From an uncultured Bacteroidia bacterium (GTDB lineage: Bacteria > Bacteroidota > Bacteroidia > Bacteroidales > UBA932), in contig CACYHC010000011.1 in NCBI GenBank assembly GCA_902774145.1, positions 1 through 51,698 of the forward strand: a stretch of 51,698 bases of DNA, read 5' to 3'. This document shows positions 43,178 through 51,698 of the stretch, piece by piece. Each line of letters opens with the position of its first letter. Positions within the stretch are counted from its first letter, which is position 1. A program made the position numbers and the translations under genes. The notes under the pieces were generated by a model. The model was not told the DNA's origin. It saw only the letters and a program-made list of their open reading frames with translations, and made no database searches.

Positions 43178-45163
43178 ATGAAAACGATTGCAAAAATGTC
43201 ACTGATTGCCCTGGCGGGAATCGCCGCCTTCTCCTGCAAACCCGAAAAAGAAAAAGATTTCAAATACACGCTCGACCAGTTCGCGGACATCAAGGTCATG
43301 CGTTACACGGTGCCCGGCTGGGAGGAACTGAGCCTGCAGCAGAAGGCCTACGCCTATCACCTGGCCGAGGCCGCCAAGTGGGGAAACGAAATTCACTGGG
43401 ACCAGAACTGTAAGCATAATATCACCCTCAAGCACACCCTGGAAGCCATCTTGAAGGACTATGACGGGGACAAGTCCGGCGCGGAATGGGCCGCCTTCGA
43501 GGAATACGCCAAGCGGGTGTTCTTCTCCGCCGGCATCCACCACCATTACGCGGAAGACAAATTCTTCCCCGGCTGCCCGGCACAGTATTTCGACGCCCTG
43601 ATGAGCGCCGTGGGAACGGACGAGGACACGCGGGAACTGCTGCTCGCCTATATGTATGACCCGGACCTCTATCCGCAGCGCCGCAGCACCCGTACGGACG
43701 GGGATATCGTCGCACTTTCCGGCGTCAATTTCTATGACGGCGTGACCCGCGCCGAGGTGGAACGCTACTACGCCGGCATCGAGGACTCCGCCGAAGCGCA
43801 CCCCGTTTCCACGGGCCTTAACACCAAGGTCGTGAAGGAGAACGGCCGCGTCGTGGAACTCCCCTGGAAATCCGGCGGCATCTACGGCCCCGCCATCGAC
43901 AAGATCTGCGCAGAGCTGGAAGCGGCGGCCGGCTTCGCCGAGAACGAGATTCAAAAGCAGGCCCTGGCGCGCCTGGTGGCCTATTACCGCAGCGGCGACC
44001 TGCGGGAGTGGGATGCCTTCAATATCGAATGGGTGAAGGACACCATCGGGACGGTGGACTTCGTGAACGGATTCGTCGAGGACTACAACGACCCGCTGGG
44101 CCGCAAGGGTTCCTGGGAAGGCCACGTGAACATCAAGGACGCGGCCGCGTCGCAGCGCACGGAACTGCTCGCCGCGAACGCCCAGTGGTTCGAGGACAAC
44201 TCCCCCACCGACCCGCGTTTCAAGAAAAGCACCGTGAAAGGCATCAGCGCCAAGGTCATCAACGCCGTCTGCCTCGCGGGCGACGCCTATCCCTCCACGC
44301 CGATCGGCATCAACCTGCCCAACGCGGACTGGATCCGCAAGGAGTACGGTTCGAAGTCCGTCACCATCGCCAACATTACGCACGCCTATGACTTCAGCGC
44401 CGAGGAAATGCCCAACAGCACCCTGAAGGAGTTCGCCTGGGACGAAGCGGAAATCGAACTTGCGCACAAGTGGGGCTCCTATGCCAGCGAGGTGCACACC
44501 GACCTGCACGAATGCCTCGGACACGGCTCCGGACAGCTGCTCCCGGGCGTTTCCGCTACGGCGATGGGCGAATATGCCTCGACGCTGGAAGAAGCGCGCG
44601 CAGACCTCTTCGGCCTGTGGTATGCCGCCGACCCGAAGCTTGTCGAACTGGGCATTATGCCCGACCCCGAGGCCTACAAGGCCGAATATGCCGCTTATAT
44701 CCGCAACGGGCTGATGACGCAGTTCACCCGCGTGGAGCTAGGACGGCCGAATACCGAAGCGCATATGCAGAACCGCAAGCTCATCGCCGAATGGTGCTAT
44801 GAGCAGGGCGGCGCTATCGAGAAGCGCGAGCGCGAGGGCAAGACCTATTTCTGCGTGACGGATTATGCCCTGCTGCGGGAGCAGTTCGGCGCGCTGCTGG
44901 CCGAAATCCAGCGCATCAAGTCCGAAGGCGATTATGCCGCGGGGAAGGCGCTGGTGGAGAAGTATGCCGTGAATATCGACCCGCAGATTCACCGGGAGGT
45001 GCTGGAGCGCTACAAGGCGCTGGGGCTCAAGCCGTATGGCGGGTTCCTCAATCCGGATATCGTGCCGGTGGAGAAGGGCGGCACCGTGGTCGACTACAAG
45101 TTGGTCTATCCCGAGAGCCTGCTCGGCCAGATGCTCAACTATACCAAGTATAATACCTTATGA
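43178..45163 (+). CDS. Dipeptidyl peptidase III (M49), putative lipoprotein
   Basis: 661 residues. A lipoprotein-type signal ends in AFSC (Cys20). The zinc site is HECLGH at 444-449, the 6-residue variant known from Bacteroides DPP III, with the third ligand Glu472 in LEEARADLFG. It removes dipeptides from peptide N-termini, probably in the periplasm or on the outer membrane. It overlaps the ALDH gene by 4 nt (ATGA). The signal suggests export, unlike the mainly cytosolic eukaryotic enzyme. Confidence 0.93.
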   Translation: MKTIAKMSLIALAGIAAFSCKPEKEKDFKYTLDQFADIKVMRYTVPGWEELSLQQKAYAYHLAEAAKWGNEIHWDQNCKHNITLKHTLEAILKDYDGDKSGAEWAAFEEYAKRVFFSAGIHHHYAEDKFFPGCPAQYFDALMSAVGTDEDTRELLLAYMYDPDLYPQRRSTRTDGDIVALSGVNFYDGVTRAEVERYYAGIEDSAEAHPVSTGLNTKVVKENGRVVELPWKSGGIYGPAIDKICAELEAAAGFAENEIQKQALARLVAYYRSGDLREWDAFNIEWVKDTIGTVDFVNGFVEDYNDPLGRKGSWEGHVNIKDAAASQRTELLAANAQWFEDNSPTDPRFKKSTVKGISAKVINAVCLAGDAYPSTPIGINLPNADWIRKEYGSKSVTIANITHAYDFSAEEMPNSTLKEFAWDEAEIELAHKWGSYASEVHTDLHECLGHGSGQLLPGVSATAMGEYASTLEEARADLFGLWYAADPKLVELGIMPDPEAYKAEYAAYIRNGLMTQFTRVELGRPNTEAHMQNRKLIAEWCYEQGGAIEKREREGKTYFCVTDYALLREQFGALLAEIQRIKSEGDYAAGKALVEKYAVNIDPQIHREVLERYKALGLKPYGGFLNPDIVPVEKGGTVVDYKLVYPESLLGQMLNYTKYNTL

Positions 45164-46527
45164 TGGATATAGAAAATCTGGTCGCAGCGCAGCGGGCGTA
45201 TTATGCGAGCGGGGAGACGAGGGAGCTGAAGTTCCGGAAGGAGCAGTTGCGGAAGCTGCGTGCGGCGCTGTCCAAGTGGGAGCAGCCGCTTTGCGATGCG
45301 CTGTGGACGGACCTGCACAAGGGGCCGGAGGAGGCGTTCCTGACGGAGTTCGGGTTATTGTACGGAGAAATCGGAGAGGCGCTGAAGCATTTGGAGCGCT
45401 GGACGCTGCGGCGGCGCAAACCCACGCCGCTGACGCTCTTTCCGTCGCGCACCTACCTGATGCGCGAGCCGCTGGGCTGCAGCCTGATCATTGCGCCGTG
45501 GAATTATCCGGTGCAGTTGTTGCTGAGCCCGCTGGTGGGCGCCATCGCCGCGGGATGTACCGCTATCCTGAAGCCCTCCCCCTATGTGCCGGCGGTTTCT
45601 TCCTTGCTGGCGCAGATGATTGCCGAAACCTTTGCGGAGCGTTATATCGCCGTTGTCCTGGGGAACCGGGAAGTGAACACCGCGCTGCTTGCGCAGCGTT
45701 TCGATGTCGTGTTCTTCACCGGGAGTCCGGCGCTCGGGAAGGTGGTGATGGCCGCGCAGGCGAAGTACCTCACGCCACTGGTGCTGGAGCTGGGCGGCAA
45801 GAGCCCCTGTATCGTGGACAAGGACGCGGACCTGCGGATGGCAGCCCGGCGCATTGCCTGGGGGAAGTGCCTCAACAGCGGCCAGACCTGCATCGCGCCC
45901 GATTACCTGTTCCTGCACGAAGACATCAAGGAGGCGTTTATCGCGGCCTTCCAAGAGGCGCTCGCGGCGCTTTATCCGGAAGGGACGGAACATTCGCCGC
46001 ATTATGTGCACCTGGTGCGCGACCTTGCGTTCGAGCGGGTAACGGGCTACCTGAAGGACGGCACCGTGGTGGCCGGCGGGCGTTATGATGCGTCTACGCG
46101 CTGGATGGAACCGACGCTACTGGACGGGGTGAGCCCTGATGCACCCGTGATGCAGGAAGAGATTTTCGGCCCGGTGTTTCCGATACTGACCTTCCGGGAA
46201 CGCGACGAAGTCGTTTCCTTCGTGAACGCGCGCGAAAAGCCGCTGGCCTTCTATTATTTCGGACGGCGGCGCCACGGGCTGGAGATGCTCGCCCGGACCA
46301 CTTCCGGCGGAGCCTGCATCAACGATGTGATTATGCACGTAGCCAACGGCAAGGTACCCTTCGGCGGCGTGGGGAATTCCGGCATGGGCAGTTACCACGG
46401 CGAGCGCAGTTTCCTGGCGTTCAGCCACGAGCGCACCGTACTGGATACGCCAGCGCGGCCCGACCCGGGCTTCCGCTATATGCCCTACCGGCTGATCGGC
46501 CTGGCCCGGCGGATGATGAAGCGATAA
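45160..46527 (+). CDS. Aldehyde dehydrogenase, class-3 type
   Basis: 455 residues. ALDH motifs are Asn115 in APWNYP, Glu210 in LELGGKSP and the nucleophile Cys244 in NSGQTCIAPDY. The short N-terminus and the end (VPFGGVGNSGMGSYHG) place it with class-3, fatty or aromatic aldehyde dehydrogenases. It oxidises aldehydes with NAD(P). ATGs at 45160 and 45163 are both possible. It is translationally linked to the DPP III gene, though no shared pathway is obvious, and is followed by a bidirectional terminator. Confidence 0.92.
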   Translation: MMDIENLVAAQRAYYASGETRELKFRKEQLRKLRAALSKWEQPLCDALWTDLHKGPEEAFLTEFGLLYGEIGEALKHLERWTLRRRKPTPLTLFPSRTYLMREPLGCSLIIAPWNYPVQLLLSPLVGAIAAGCTAILKPSPYVPAVSSLLAQMIAETFAERYIAVVLGNREVNTALLAQRFDVVFFTGSPALGKVVMAAQAKYLTPLVLELGGKSPCIVDKDADLRMAARRIAWGKCLNSGQTCIAPDYLFLHEDIKEAFIAAFQEALAALYPEGTEHSPHYVHLVRDLAFERVTGYLKDGTVVAGGRYDASTRWMEPTLLDGVSPDAPVMQEEIFGPVFPILTFRERDEVVSFVNAREKPLAFYYFGRRRHGLEMLARTTSGGACINDVIMHVANGKVPFGGVGNSGMGSYHGERSFLAFSHERTVLDTPARPDPGFRYMPYRLIGLARRMMKR

Positions 46528-46563
46528 AAAAACAGCGCAGACGGTTGCCTGCGCTGATTTTTT
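46526..46563. terminator. Bidirectional intrinsic terminator between ALDH and SusD
   Basis: CAGCGCAG (46533-46540) and CTGCGCTG (46549-46556) form a perfect 8-bp stem with an 8-nt loop. An A-run lies to the left (46526-46532) and a T-run to the right (46558-46563), so it can stop transcription from both convergent genes. Confidence 0.85.
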
Positions 46564-46582
46564 ATCCGAAAAGTCGAATAGA

Positions 46583-48157
46583 CTATCGTTTTCCGCCTGC
46601 CCACCAGACATTCTCGGTGTAGACATAGCTGCCGTCACCGAAAGCGTTCTTGATGTTGGGGTTGGTCGTCGTGTCGGACGAACCGTAACCGCAGCGCAGG
46701 GGGAACTTGGTGGCATTGTTGGGGTTGGCCAGCGCGATGTATTCCGCCGCCTCACCGCCTTCCGCCTTCAGACGACGCACGTCATTGAAGGCCTCCACGC
46801 TGCCGCCGTTGGCATTGTGGAAGAAGAGGTACTTCTGCACCATAATCTCGGCGAGCAGTTCCGCGTCGTCCAGGGTATCGAACACGCGGGCGGCATAAGC
46901 CTCCGCATCCGCCGGGGTCAGATAGTCACCATCGTAGTTGGGACCATAGACACCATATCCCTGCGTATCCGTAAAGTTACACGAAGACTTCACGTTCACA
47001 TTGACGTTCACGAAGGTGGCGGCAAGGGCCTCTTTGAGGGCGGCACGCGCCTCCGTATAGATTCCCGTGCGCGCAAGCACCTCGGCCTTCAGGTACTGAA
47101 GTTCCGCGTAGCTGAGCAGATGGGTGGGAGCATCCACCGCATAGAGATACACATCGTCGGTGTACCACTCCTGCGCCTCGAAGCCCTCTCCGTTGGGGAC
47201 GGGGTCGAACTCTTCCTCGGGATCCGTAGGATTGAACCAGCCCACCCAGGGATAGCAGTAAATCATCGCGAGACGGGGATCCTCGCGTTCCGCCAGTTTG
47301 TCGTACAAGCTCCCGGAGGCGGCAATGGCCTCACGGGCAATCCAGAACGCGAACAGCGGATTGAGATTGTTCACACCGTCATACTGGGTGAAACTCGCCT
47401 GGTCTTCCGCCGATTCGAAGGAGTTCTCGATATCGCTCAGAATAGAAGCATAGGCAGCCGCCTTGTCCGCAGCGCGCAGGATGTTATGCATCGTCAGGCG
47501 GGCGCGCAGACCATAGGCGAATTTCAGCCACTTGTCGGCCTTTCCGCCATAGATGAAGTCATAGCTTCCAGTACCGATGGAGCCCGCATCTTCAAGGCCG
47601 GCAATCGCCTCGTCGAGCAGGGTGAAGATCGTCTTGTAGATATCTTCCTGCTTGTCCAGGTCGGGCGTCTTGTACTTGTCATAATCACAGGCCTGCGAAT
47701 AGGGGGTGTCGCCGAAGAGGTCGGTCAGCACCGCCGAATCATAGGCCAGCAGCACCTTTGCGGCCGAGGCAAGGGCGGTATTCCCCGCATCCGTGGTTCC
47801 GGAATTGGGATCGCACTTGGCAATGATGGTACGGGCGTCAGAGATGGCCTTGTAGGTCTGTGTCCAGGCATTGTCGAAGCAGGACGAGGAAATCCACTCA
47901 CCATCGCGCTGATCCGCCTTGTAAAGCTGGTTGTGGCATCCGCCCCAGTGCTCGACGGCCACGCCGAGATAGGTGTTGAAATCACCGCCGGCCACATTGA
48001 AGGCCGACGAAAGGCACAGGTCGGCGAAGACGAACTTCGCATCGGCGGTCTGGGGATGGTTAAGATCCGCATTTACGGCGTCAAGCGCATCGTCGGAACA
48101 AGACGCAAATACGGTCAGGCATGCAGCCGCAAGCGAAAGGTATAATAATTTTTTCAT
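46583..48157 (-). CDS. SusD/RagB-family outer-membrane lipoprotein
   Basis: 524 residues. A lipoprotein signal ends in FASC (Cys20), followed by an alpha-helical TPR-like body. VEHWGGCHNQLY, SAAKVLLAYDSAVLTDLFGDTPYSQA (split: SAAKVLLAYDSAVL, then TDLFGDTPYSQA) and the C-terminal VQKYLFFHNANGGSVEAFNDVRR match the SusD superfamily, probably the SusD-like_2 branch. It is the lid that captures substrate for its SusC partner, whose gene ends 5 nt upstream. The substrate is unknown; no glycoside hydrolase or peptidase adjoins on the same strand. Confidence 0.92.
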   Translation of the reverse strand: MKKLLYLSLAAACLTVFASCSDDALDAVNADLNHPQTADAKFVFADLCLSSAFNVAGGDFNTYLGVAVEHWGGCHNQLYKADQRDGEWISSSCFDNAWTQTYKAISDARTIIAKCDPNSGTTDAGNTALASAAKVLLAYDSAVLTDLFGDTPYSQACDYDKYKTPDLDKQEDIYKTIFTLLDEAIAGLEDAGSIGTGSYDFIYGGKADKWLKFAYGLRARLTMHNILRAADKAAAYASILSDIENSFESAEDQASFTQYDGVNNLNPLFAFWIAREAIAASGSLYDKLAEREDPRLAMIYCYPWVGWFNPTDPEEEFDPVPNGEGFEAQEWYTDDVYLYAVDAPTHLLSYAELQYLKAEVLARTGIYTEARAALKEALAATFVNVNVNVKSSCNFTDTQGYGVYGPNYDGDYLTPADAEAYAARVFDTLDDAELLAEIMVQKYLFFHNANGGSVEAFNDVRRLKAEGGEAAEYIALANPNNATKFPLRCGYGSSDTTTNPNIKNAFGDGSYVYTENVWWAGGKR

Positions 48158-48162
48158 ACGGC

Positions 48163-51100
48163 TTAGAATTTAAGGGTTAAACCGAATCCGTAGCTGGAAG
48201 CACCGGGCAGCGAGAAGCGCTCGAATGCACCACCCATGTTGTTGTTACCCTGGGAAGCCTCGGGATCGAATCCCTTCAGATTGCTCCAGAGAATGAGGTT
48301 GCGGGCAAAGGCGCTGAGCGTCAGGGACACCCGCTTGCCGAAGGTGAAAGGATAACTCAGGGAGAGTTCGCGCAGCTTGAGGAAGGAAGTGTCGTGCACG
48401 AAGGACTCGGAAATGTAGTTCAGACGATCATAGTAGTAATAAGCATCGCTTCCGCTGATGTAGATGTCGTTGGGGGCATAGCCGCCGTTCGCGGTACGCT
48501 TGACGGCGCCGGCTTCCTCGTCAAAGAGGAACTTCTCCATCTTGCGGTATTCCCCGGAGCGCTTGCTCGTGCCGTAGTAATCCATCATCGTGTAGGAACC
48601 GCAGTACATCTGTCCGCCGCACTTCCAGTCGAAGGTGGCGCTCAGACGAACCTTGAATACCTCGAGAGAGGTGGTCAGGCCCAGCTGGAAGTCAGGGGAC
48701 ACGCTGCCGATCACCTTCTCCTCGCCGATCTCGGGAAGACCGTCCTCGTCGACGACGACGTGTCCTTCCGGATCACGGACATAGCCCACACCGTAGATGA
48801 CGGGGAACTTGTCGCCGATACCGGCACGGACCTGGGGCTCCGTGAAGCCGCCGAGGTAGATGCTCTCGACACCTTCCGCCAACTCGTCCACATAGTTGTC
48901 GATCTTGGTGAAGTTGAAGTCGAAATTCAGGTTGACGTCACGCGAACGGACGGGGTTGATGCCGAGGGTGAGCTCGTGGGCGTCGGTATGGATGGAACCG
49001 GCGTTCATCATCTTGTACTGGTATCCGGTGGAACCGGCGAGCGGGACCTCGAAGATCTGGTCCTTCACAAGCTGACGGGAATAGGTATATTCCAGGGAAA
49101 CGAGTCCCTCCCAGAAGGCGAGTTCGGCACCCACTTCGTAGGAACGGGTGTTCTGCGGACGGAGGTTCTCATCATACAGGACGGAATAGGGCGAATAGGC
49201 CACGATGCCGTTCAGCGGGTAGCTGATCGGGGAACCGGAATAGAAGCCGCCGCCATAGGTCGGTACGGAATAGAAGGACTTGTAGTACTGTCCGGCCATA
49301 CCCACTTCGGCGTAGGAAGCACGCAACTTACCGAAGGTCAGGACATTGTTCCTGAGCGGCTCGATTTCGGTAAACACGAAGCCCAGGGATACGGAAGGAT
49401 AGAAGAATCCACGGCTGCCGCGCGGCATCTTGGAAACGAGGTCGTAACGGCCGGTGGTATTGAAGTAAAGGATGCTCTTCCAATCCAGGGCGATGTTGTA
49501 GAAGTTACCGAAGGAGAGGTAGCGGTAGCGGCTTATGGAAGACGAATAGTTGGAAGCATTGTTGAGGTTGTTCCAACCGCTGAAGTTGAAACTCTGTCCC
49601 CAGGCATCCACGAAGGAGGTCTGGTTATAGACGACCTCATTACCGTAGAGGATGTTGAGGTGCAGGTCCGGGGTGATCTTCCAGTCGAAGGAAGCCGTGA
49701 AGAGGGAGTTGAGCTCGTTGCTGGTGTAGCTCATCTCGTCGATTTCACCCTGGCCGTTGGACATACCGTAACCGAATACATCGGTGTAGGTGGTGGTGTA
49801 GGCATCGTCGCCGATCTGGTATTTCAGGTCGAGGAACATATCCGGGGAGAAGGGATAACGGAAATCCAGGTAGGCGTTGCCGAAGAAACGCTGGGACTTC
49901 TCCTTGAAGGTATTGTTCTCCATCGCCCAGTAAGGTGCAGGGAAGCCGCCGGTTGCACGGTAGGTATTCTGCTGCTCGGGGTGATCCTTCTTGTGGCTGG
50001 GGATGCCCTTGAGGTCGTAGCTGGCCGGAGCGCCATAAACCATGGCGGTGATACCGTCATTCGCACCGGACTGCTTGTTCACGTCCGTCATCACGAAGTT
50101 GGCGCTGGCGCCGGTCGTGAAGTACTTGCCGAGTCTTGCGGAAGCATTGAGCTTGGCGTTGAAACGCTCCATTCCCGTGGAGGGGACGATACCGGTCTGG
50201 TGGGTATTGCCCAGGCTGAAGGAATACTCGCCGCGGCCCAGGTTCTGGGCTACGCTGACGTTATTGCTCTGGGTAAAACCAACCTGGAAGAAATCGCCGA
50301 TATTGTCATACGCCCGCGGGGTGGCCCAGGGATCAAGCCCTGCGGCGGCCCGCTGGGGAACATAATACTGTCCGGGGTGCAGATCGGTTCCGCCGGCCGT
50401 ATAAGTGTTGGCCGTATTGCCACCATAGTTAGGGTCATCGGCAAGGGTGGAGATTTCCGGCCCCCAGTTCAGCGAAGTGTTAGGGTTGAAAACACCGCCG
50501 GAACCCTGGGCAAAATCCGTCTGTACTTCGGGCTTTACCGAAAGCGTGGACCACGCGAAGGTGGAATTGAAGGTCACGGACGGACGGGTGTTGGTGAGGT
50601 TCTTTCCGCTCTTGGTGGTGATCACGATGACACCGTTGCTGGCGCGCATACCGTACAGGGCGGACGCAGCCTGGCCCTTCAGGATGTTGACGCTCTCGAT
50701 GTCGTTGGGATCGATATCCAGGGCACGGGTCGCATAGTCGGCGCCGGTAACACTCTGGTCAGTGCTCAGGTCCGGCGTGGACGCGATGGGCATACCGTCG
50801 ATCACGTACAGCGGCGAGTTGTTCCCGGTGAAGGAACGGGCACCACGGATGACAATCTGCGTGGATGCACCGGGCATGCCGGAAGACGGCTTGATCTGTA
50901 CGCCGGAAACCTTGCCGGACATTGCGCTGGCAAGATCCGTCGCCGCGGCGGTAGTGAGTTCATCGCTCTGAACGGCCTGCGTGGCATATCCCAACGCTTT
51001 CTTCTCGCGGGAGATACCCATGGCCGTCACGACGACCTCTTTGAGGAATTCCCTGTCCTGTTCCAGTGAAACAGTGACAGTGGGAGCAACGGGAACTTCC

Positions 51101-51339
51101 TTGGTCTGCATGCCCAGGAAAGCTACCACCAGGGTTCCGGAGGCGGGAGCCGTGAGGGTGAACGCACCCTCCGTGTCCGACATGACTCCGGTGGTGGTGC
51201 CCTTGATGAGGACATAGGCACCAACCAAAGGTTCTCCGTCCGATGTCGTTACCTTACCTTTCACGGTCGTATTCTGCGCGAAGGCAGACATACCGAGGGC
51301 AAGGAACAGAATCGGAAGCAAAAACTTGATTCTCTTCAT
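48163..51339 (-). CDS. SusC/RagA-family TonB-linked outer-membrane receptor
   Basis: 1058 residues from the ATG at 51339. Signal peptide (1-21), then a carboxypeptidase-D-like regulatory domain (~23-95, TTVKGKVTTSDGEPLVGAYV), the SusC hinge FLKEVVVTAMG (98-108), a TonB plug (~110-230, with DGMPIA and LKGQAASALYG), and a beta-barrel ending in the aromatic GFGLTLKF. No STN or sigma/anti-sigma partner is present. It imports oligosaccharides or peptides with SusD and TonB. The frame is open to 51408, but the signal peptide fixes the start. The -7 box at 51376-51383 leaves a 36-nt leader. Confidence 0.95.
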   Translation of the reverse strand: MKRIKFLLPILFLALGMSAFAQNTTVKGKVTTSDGEPLVGAYVLIKGTTTGVMSDTEGAFTLTAPASGTLVVAFLGMQTKEVPVAPTVTVSLEQDREFLKEVVVTAMGISREKKALGYATQAVQSDELTTAAATDLASAMSGKVSGVQIKPSSGMPGASTQIVIRGARSFTGNNSPLYVIDGMPIASTPDLSTDQSVTGADYATRALDIDPNDIESVNILKGQAASALYGMRASNGVIVITTKSGKNLTNTRPSVTFNSTFAWSTLSVKPEVQTDFAQGSGGVFNPNTSLNWGPEISTLADDPNYGGNTANTYTAGGTDLHPGQYYVPQRAAAGLDPWATPRAYDNIGDFFQVGFTQSNNVSVAQNLGRGEYSFSLGNTHQTGIVPSTGMERFNAKLNASARLGKYFTTGASANFVMTDVNKQSGANDGITAMVYGAPASYDLKGIPSHKKDHPEQQNTYRATGGFPAPYWAMENNTFKEKSQRFFGNAYLDFRYPFSPDMFLDLKYQIGDDAYTTTYTDVFGYGMSNGQGEIDEMSYTSNELNSLFTASFDWKITPDLHLNILYGNEVVYNQTSFVDAWGQSFNFSGWNNLNNASNYSSSISRYRYLSFGNFYNIALDWKSILYFNTTGRYDLVSKMPRGSRGFFYPSVSLGFVFTEIEPLRNNVLTFGKLRASYAEVGMAGQYYKSFYSVPTYGGGFYSGSPISYPLNGIVAYSPYSVLYDENLRPQNTRSYEVGAELAFWEGLVSLEYTYSRQLVKDQIFEVPLAGSTGYQYKMMNAGSIHTDAHELTLGINPVRSRDVNLNFDFNFTKIDNYVDELAEGVESIYLGGFTEPQVRAGIGDKFPVIYGVGYVRDPEGHVVVDEDGLPEIGEEKVIGSVSPDFQLGLTTSLEVFKVRLSATFDWKCGGQMYCGSYTMMDYYGTSKRSGEYRKMEKFLFDEEAGAVKRTANGGYAPNDIYISGSDAYYYYDRLNYISESFVHDTSFLKLRELSLSYPFTFGKRVSLTLSAFARNLILWSNLKGFDPEASQGNNNMGGAFERFSLPGASSYGFGLTLKF

Positions 51340-51375
51340 AGGTAGAAAATTTAGGTTGAACCAACAATAAACGCG

Positions 51376-51383
51376 CAAAGATA
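51376..51383 (-). promoter_or_regulatory. -7 box of the susC-susD operon
   Basis: The minus strand reads TATCTTTG, preceded by a long T/A tract. It is 36 nt upstream of the SusC ATG, the longest leader in the window. Confidence 0.55.
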
Positions 51384-51408
51384 AAAAAATTTTTTTATTG
51401 TTGTTCAC

Positions 51409-51451
51409 CCGGGGGAAAGCGTGGGACCTCCCCGTGGCCGCGATGCGGCCC
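51409..51451. other. GC-rich stem-loop spacer beside the Rpn-like gene
   Basis: A perfect hairpin GGCCGC-GAT-GCGGCC (51436-51450) follows a G-run (51411-51416) and a GACCTCCCC stretch. The order G-run, GACC/C-rich stretch, short GC hairpin recalls the second half of the 85-bp repeat units at 18911-19156, though the sequences differ at many positions. Confidence 0.5.
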
Positions 51452-51698
51452 TTATAACGCTTGAACCTGTTCGGGCGTCAGGCCGGTAGATTGAACGATT
51501 TGAGTTTCCGGGATGCCCAGCGCCTTCATGCTCCGGGCAATCTCGTCAGTCCTGGCGGAGGCCCCTTCCGCCCGTCCTTTGGCTTCGCCTCTGGCTTCTC
51601 CCTCCTGCCTCGCGTACCAGATTTCGGATTGTATGTCAAATGCGCTTTCCATATTCCTGATGTATAAATCCCTGTCTTCGTCATTGAGTGCCTGCACC
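51452..51698 (-). CDS. C-terminal fragment of an Rpn-family nuclease/transposase-like protein
   Basis: The last ~81 residues of a gene that continues beyond the right edge, so the start is not visible. The segment LNDEDRDLYIRNMESAFDIQ, followed by the Gly/Glu/Arg-rich linker EGEARGEAKGRAEG and a C-terminal helical segment (KALGIPETQIVQSTGLTPEQV), is typical of the tail of Rpn (recombination-promoting nuclease, PD-(D/E)XK) proteins common in Bacteroidota. The catalytic core is outside the window. Confidence 0.75.
   Translation of the reverse strand, partial: VQALNDEDRDLYIRNMESAFDIQSEIWYARQEGEARGEAKGRAEGASARTDEIARSMKALGIPETQIVQSTGLTPEQVQAL

Noticed and set aside
48394-51069. An 891-codon open frame antisense to susC
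   Set aside because: A shadow of the SusC gene with no signal peptide, promoter or domain signature.

Overview
The window reads as chromosomal DNA of a fairly GC-rich member of the Bacteroidales (phylum Bacteroidota). The evidence is a SusC/SusD outer-membrane pair, the Bacteroidota -7 promoter motif TAnnTTTG in front of most transcription units, no visible Shine-Dalgarno sequences, YitT/DUF4293/membrane-LytTR proteins, and a HECLGH-type dipeptidyl peptidase III. I cannot name the genus from sequence alone. Coding density is very high: many co-directional genes overlap by 1-34 nt and four convergent pairs overlap at their 3' ends.

Layout. 1-154 is an AT-rich non-coding edge with two inverted repeats. 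155-1685 holds an RluA-family pseudouridine synthase converging on a membrane-anchored AraC regulator. 1781-6790 (minus) is an operon of an M28-fold protein with a TonB-like C-terminus, leuS and a YitT membrane protein. 6862-8229 is a DUF389 membrane protein. 8216-12126 (minus) is gyrA plus a TPR protein, divergent from a ClpA-like AAA+ unfoldase (12194-14527). 14481-17617 (minus) is an operon of a LytTR regulator, a DUF4293 protein, uridine phosphorylase and a secreted esterase. 17668-18915 is a FabF-type ketosynthase, followed by a hairpin and a three-copy 85-bp tandem repeat (18911-19156).

The centre, 19190-37290 (minus), is one continuous run of 15 genes with gaps of at most 38 nt: engB, prs, a small Cys-rich membrane protein, der, xseA, xseB, then a glycogen module (branching enzyme, debranching enzyme, glycosyltransferase, GH57 amylase, alpha-glucan phosphorylase), then ribF, an acetyltransferase, prfA and a lower-GC secreted lipoprotein. 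The five glycogen proteins could build, branch, debranch and phosphorolyse a storage alpha-glucan. No glgC is present in the window. Further right are a UDP-sugar 2-epimerase, tRNA-His(GTG) with its own promoter and terminator, miaB divergent from an LEA-like lipoprotein/SPOR protein/rpoN operon, radC, a DPP III-ALDH pair, a bidirectional terminator, a SusD-SusC pair, and the 3' end of an Rpn-type nuclease gene at the right edge.

The least ordinary things I saw are: (1) the 85-bp repeat array whose unit begins with the reverse complement of the fabF 3' coding end; (2) the M28-fold protein that has lost most metal ligands and its catalytic Glu and is fused to a TonB C-terminal domain; (3) a set of genes whose start codon lies only 3-5 nt from the -7 box, predicting leaderless mRNAs. 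I found no CRISPR array, phage module, defence system or intact transposase.
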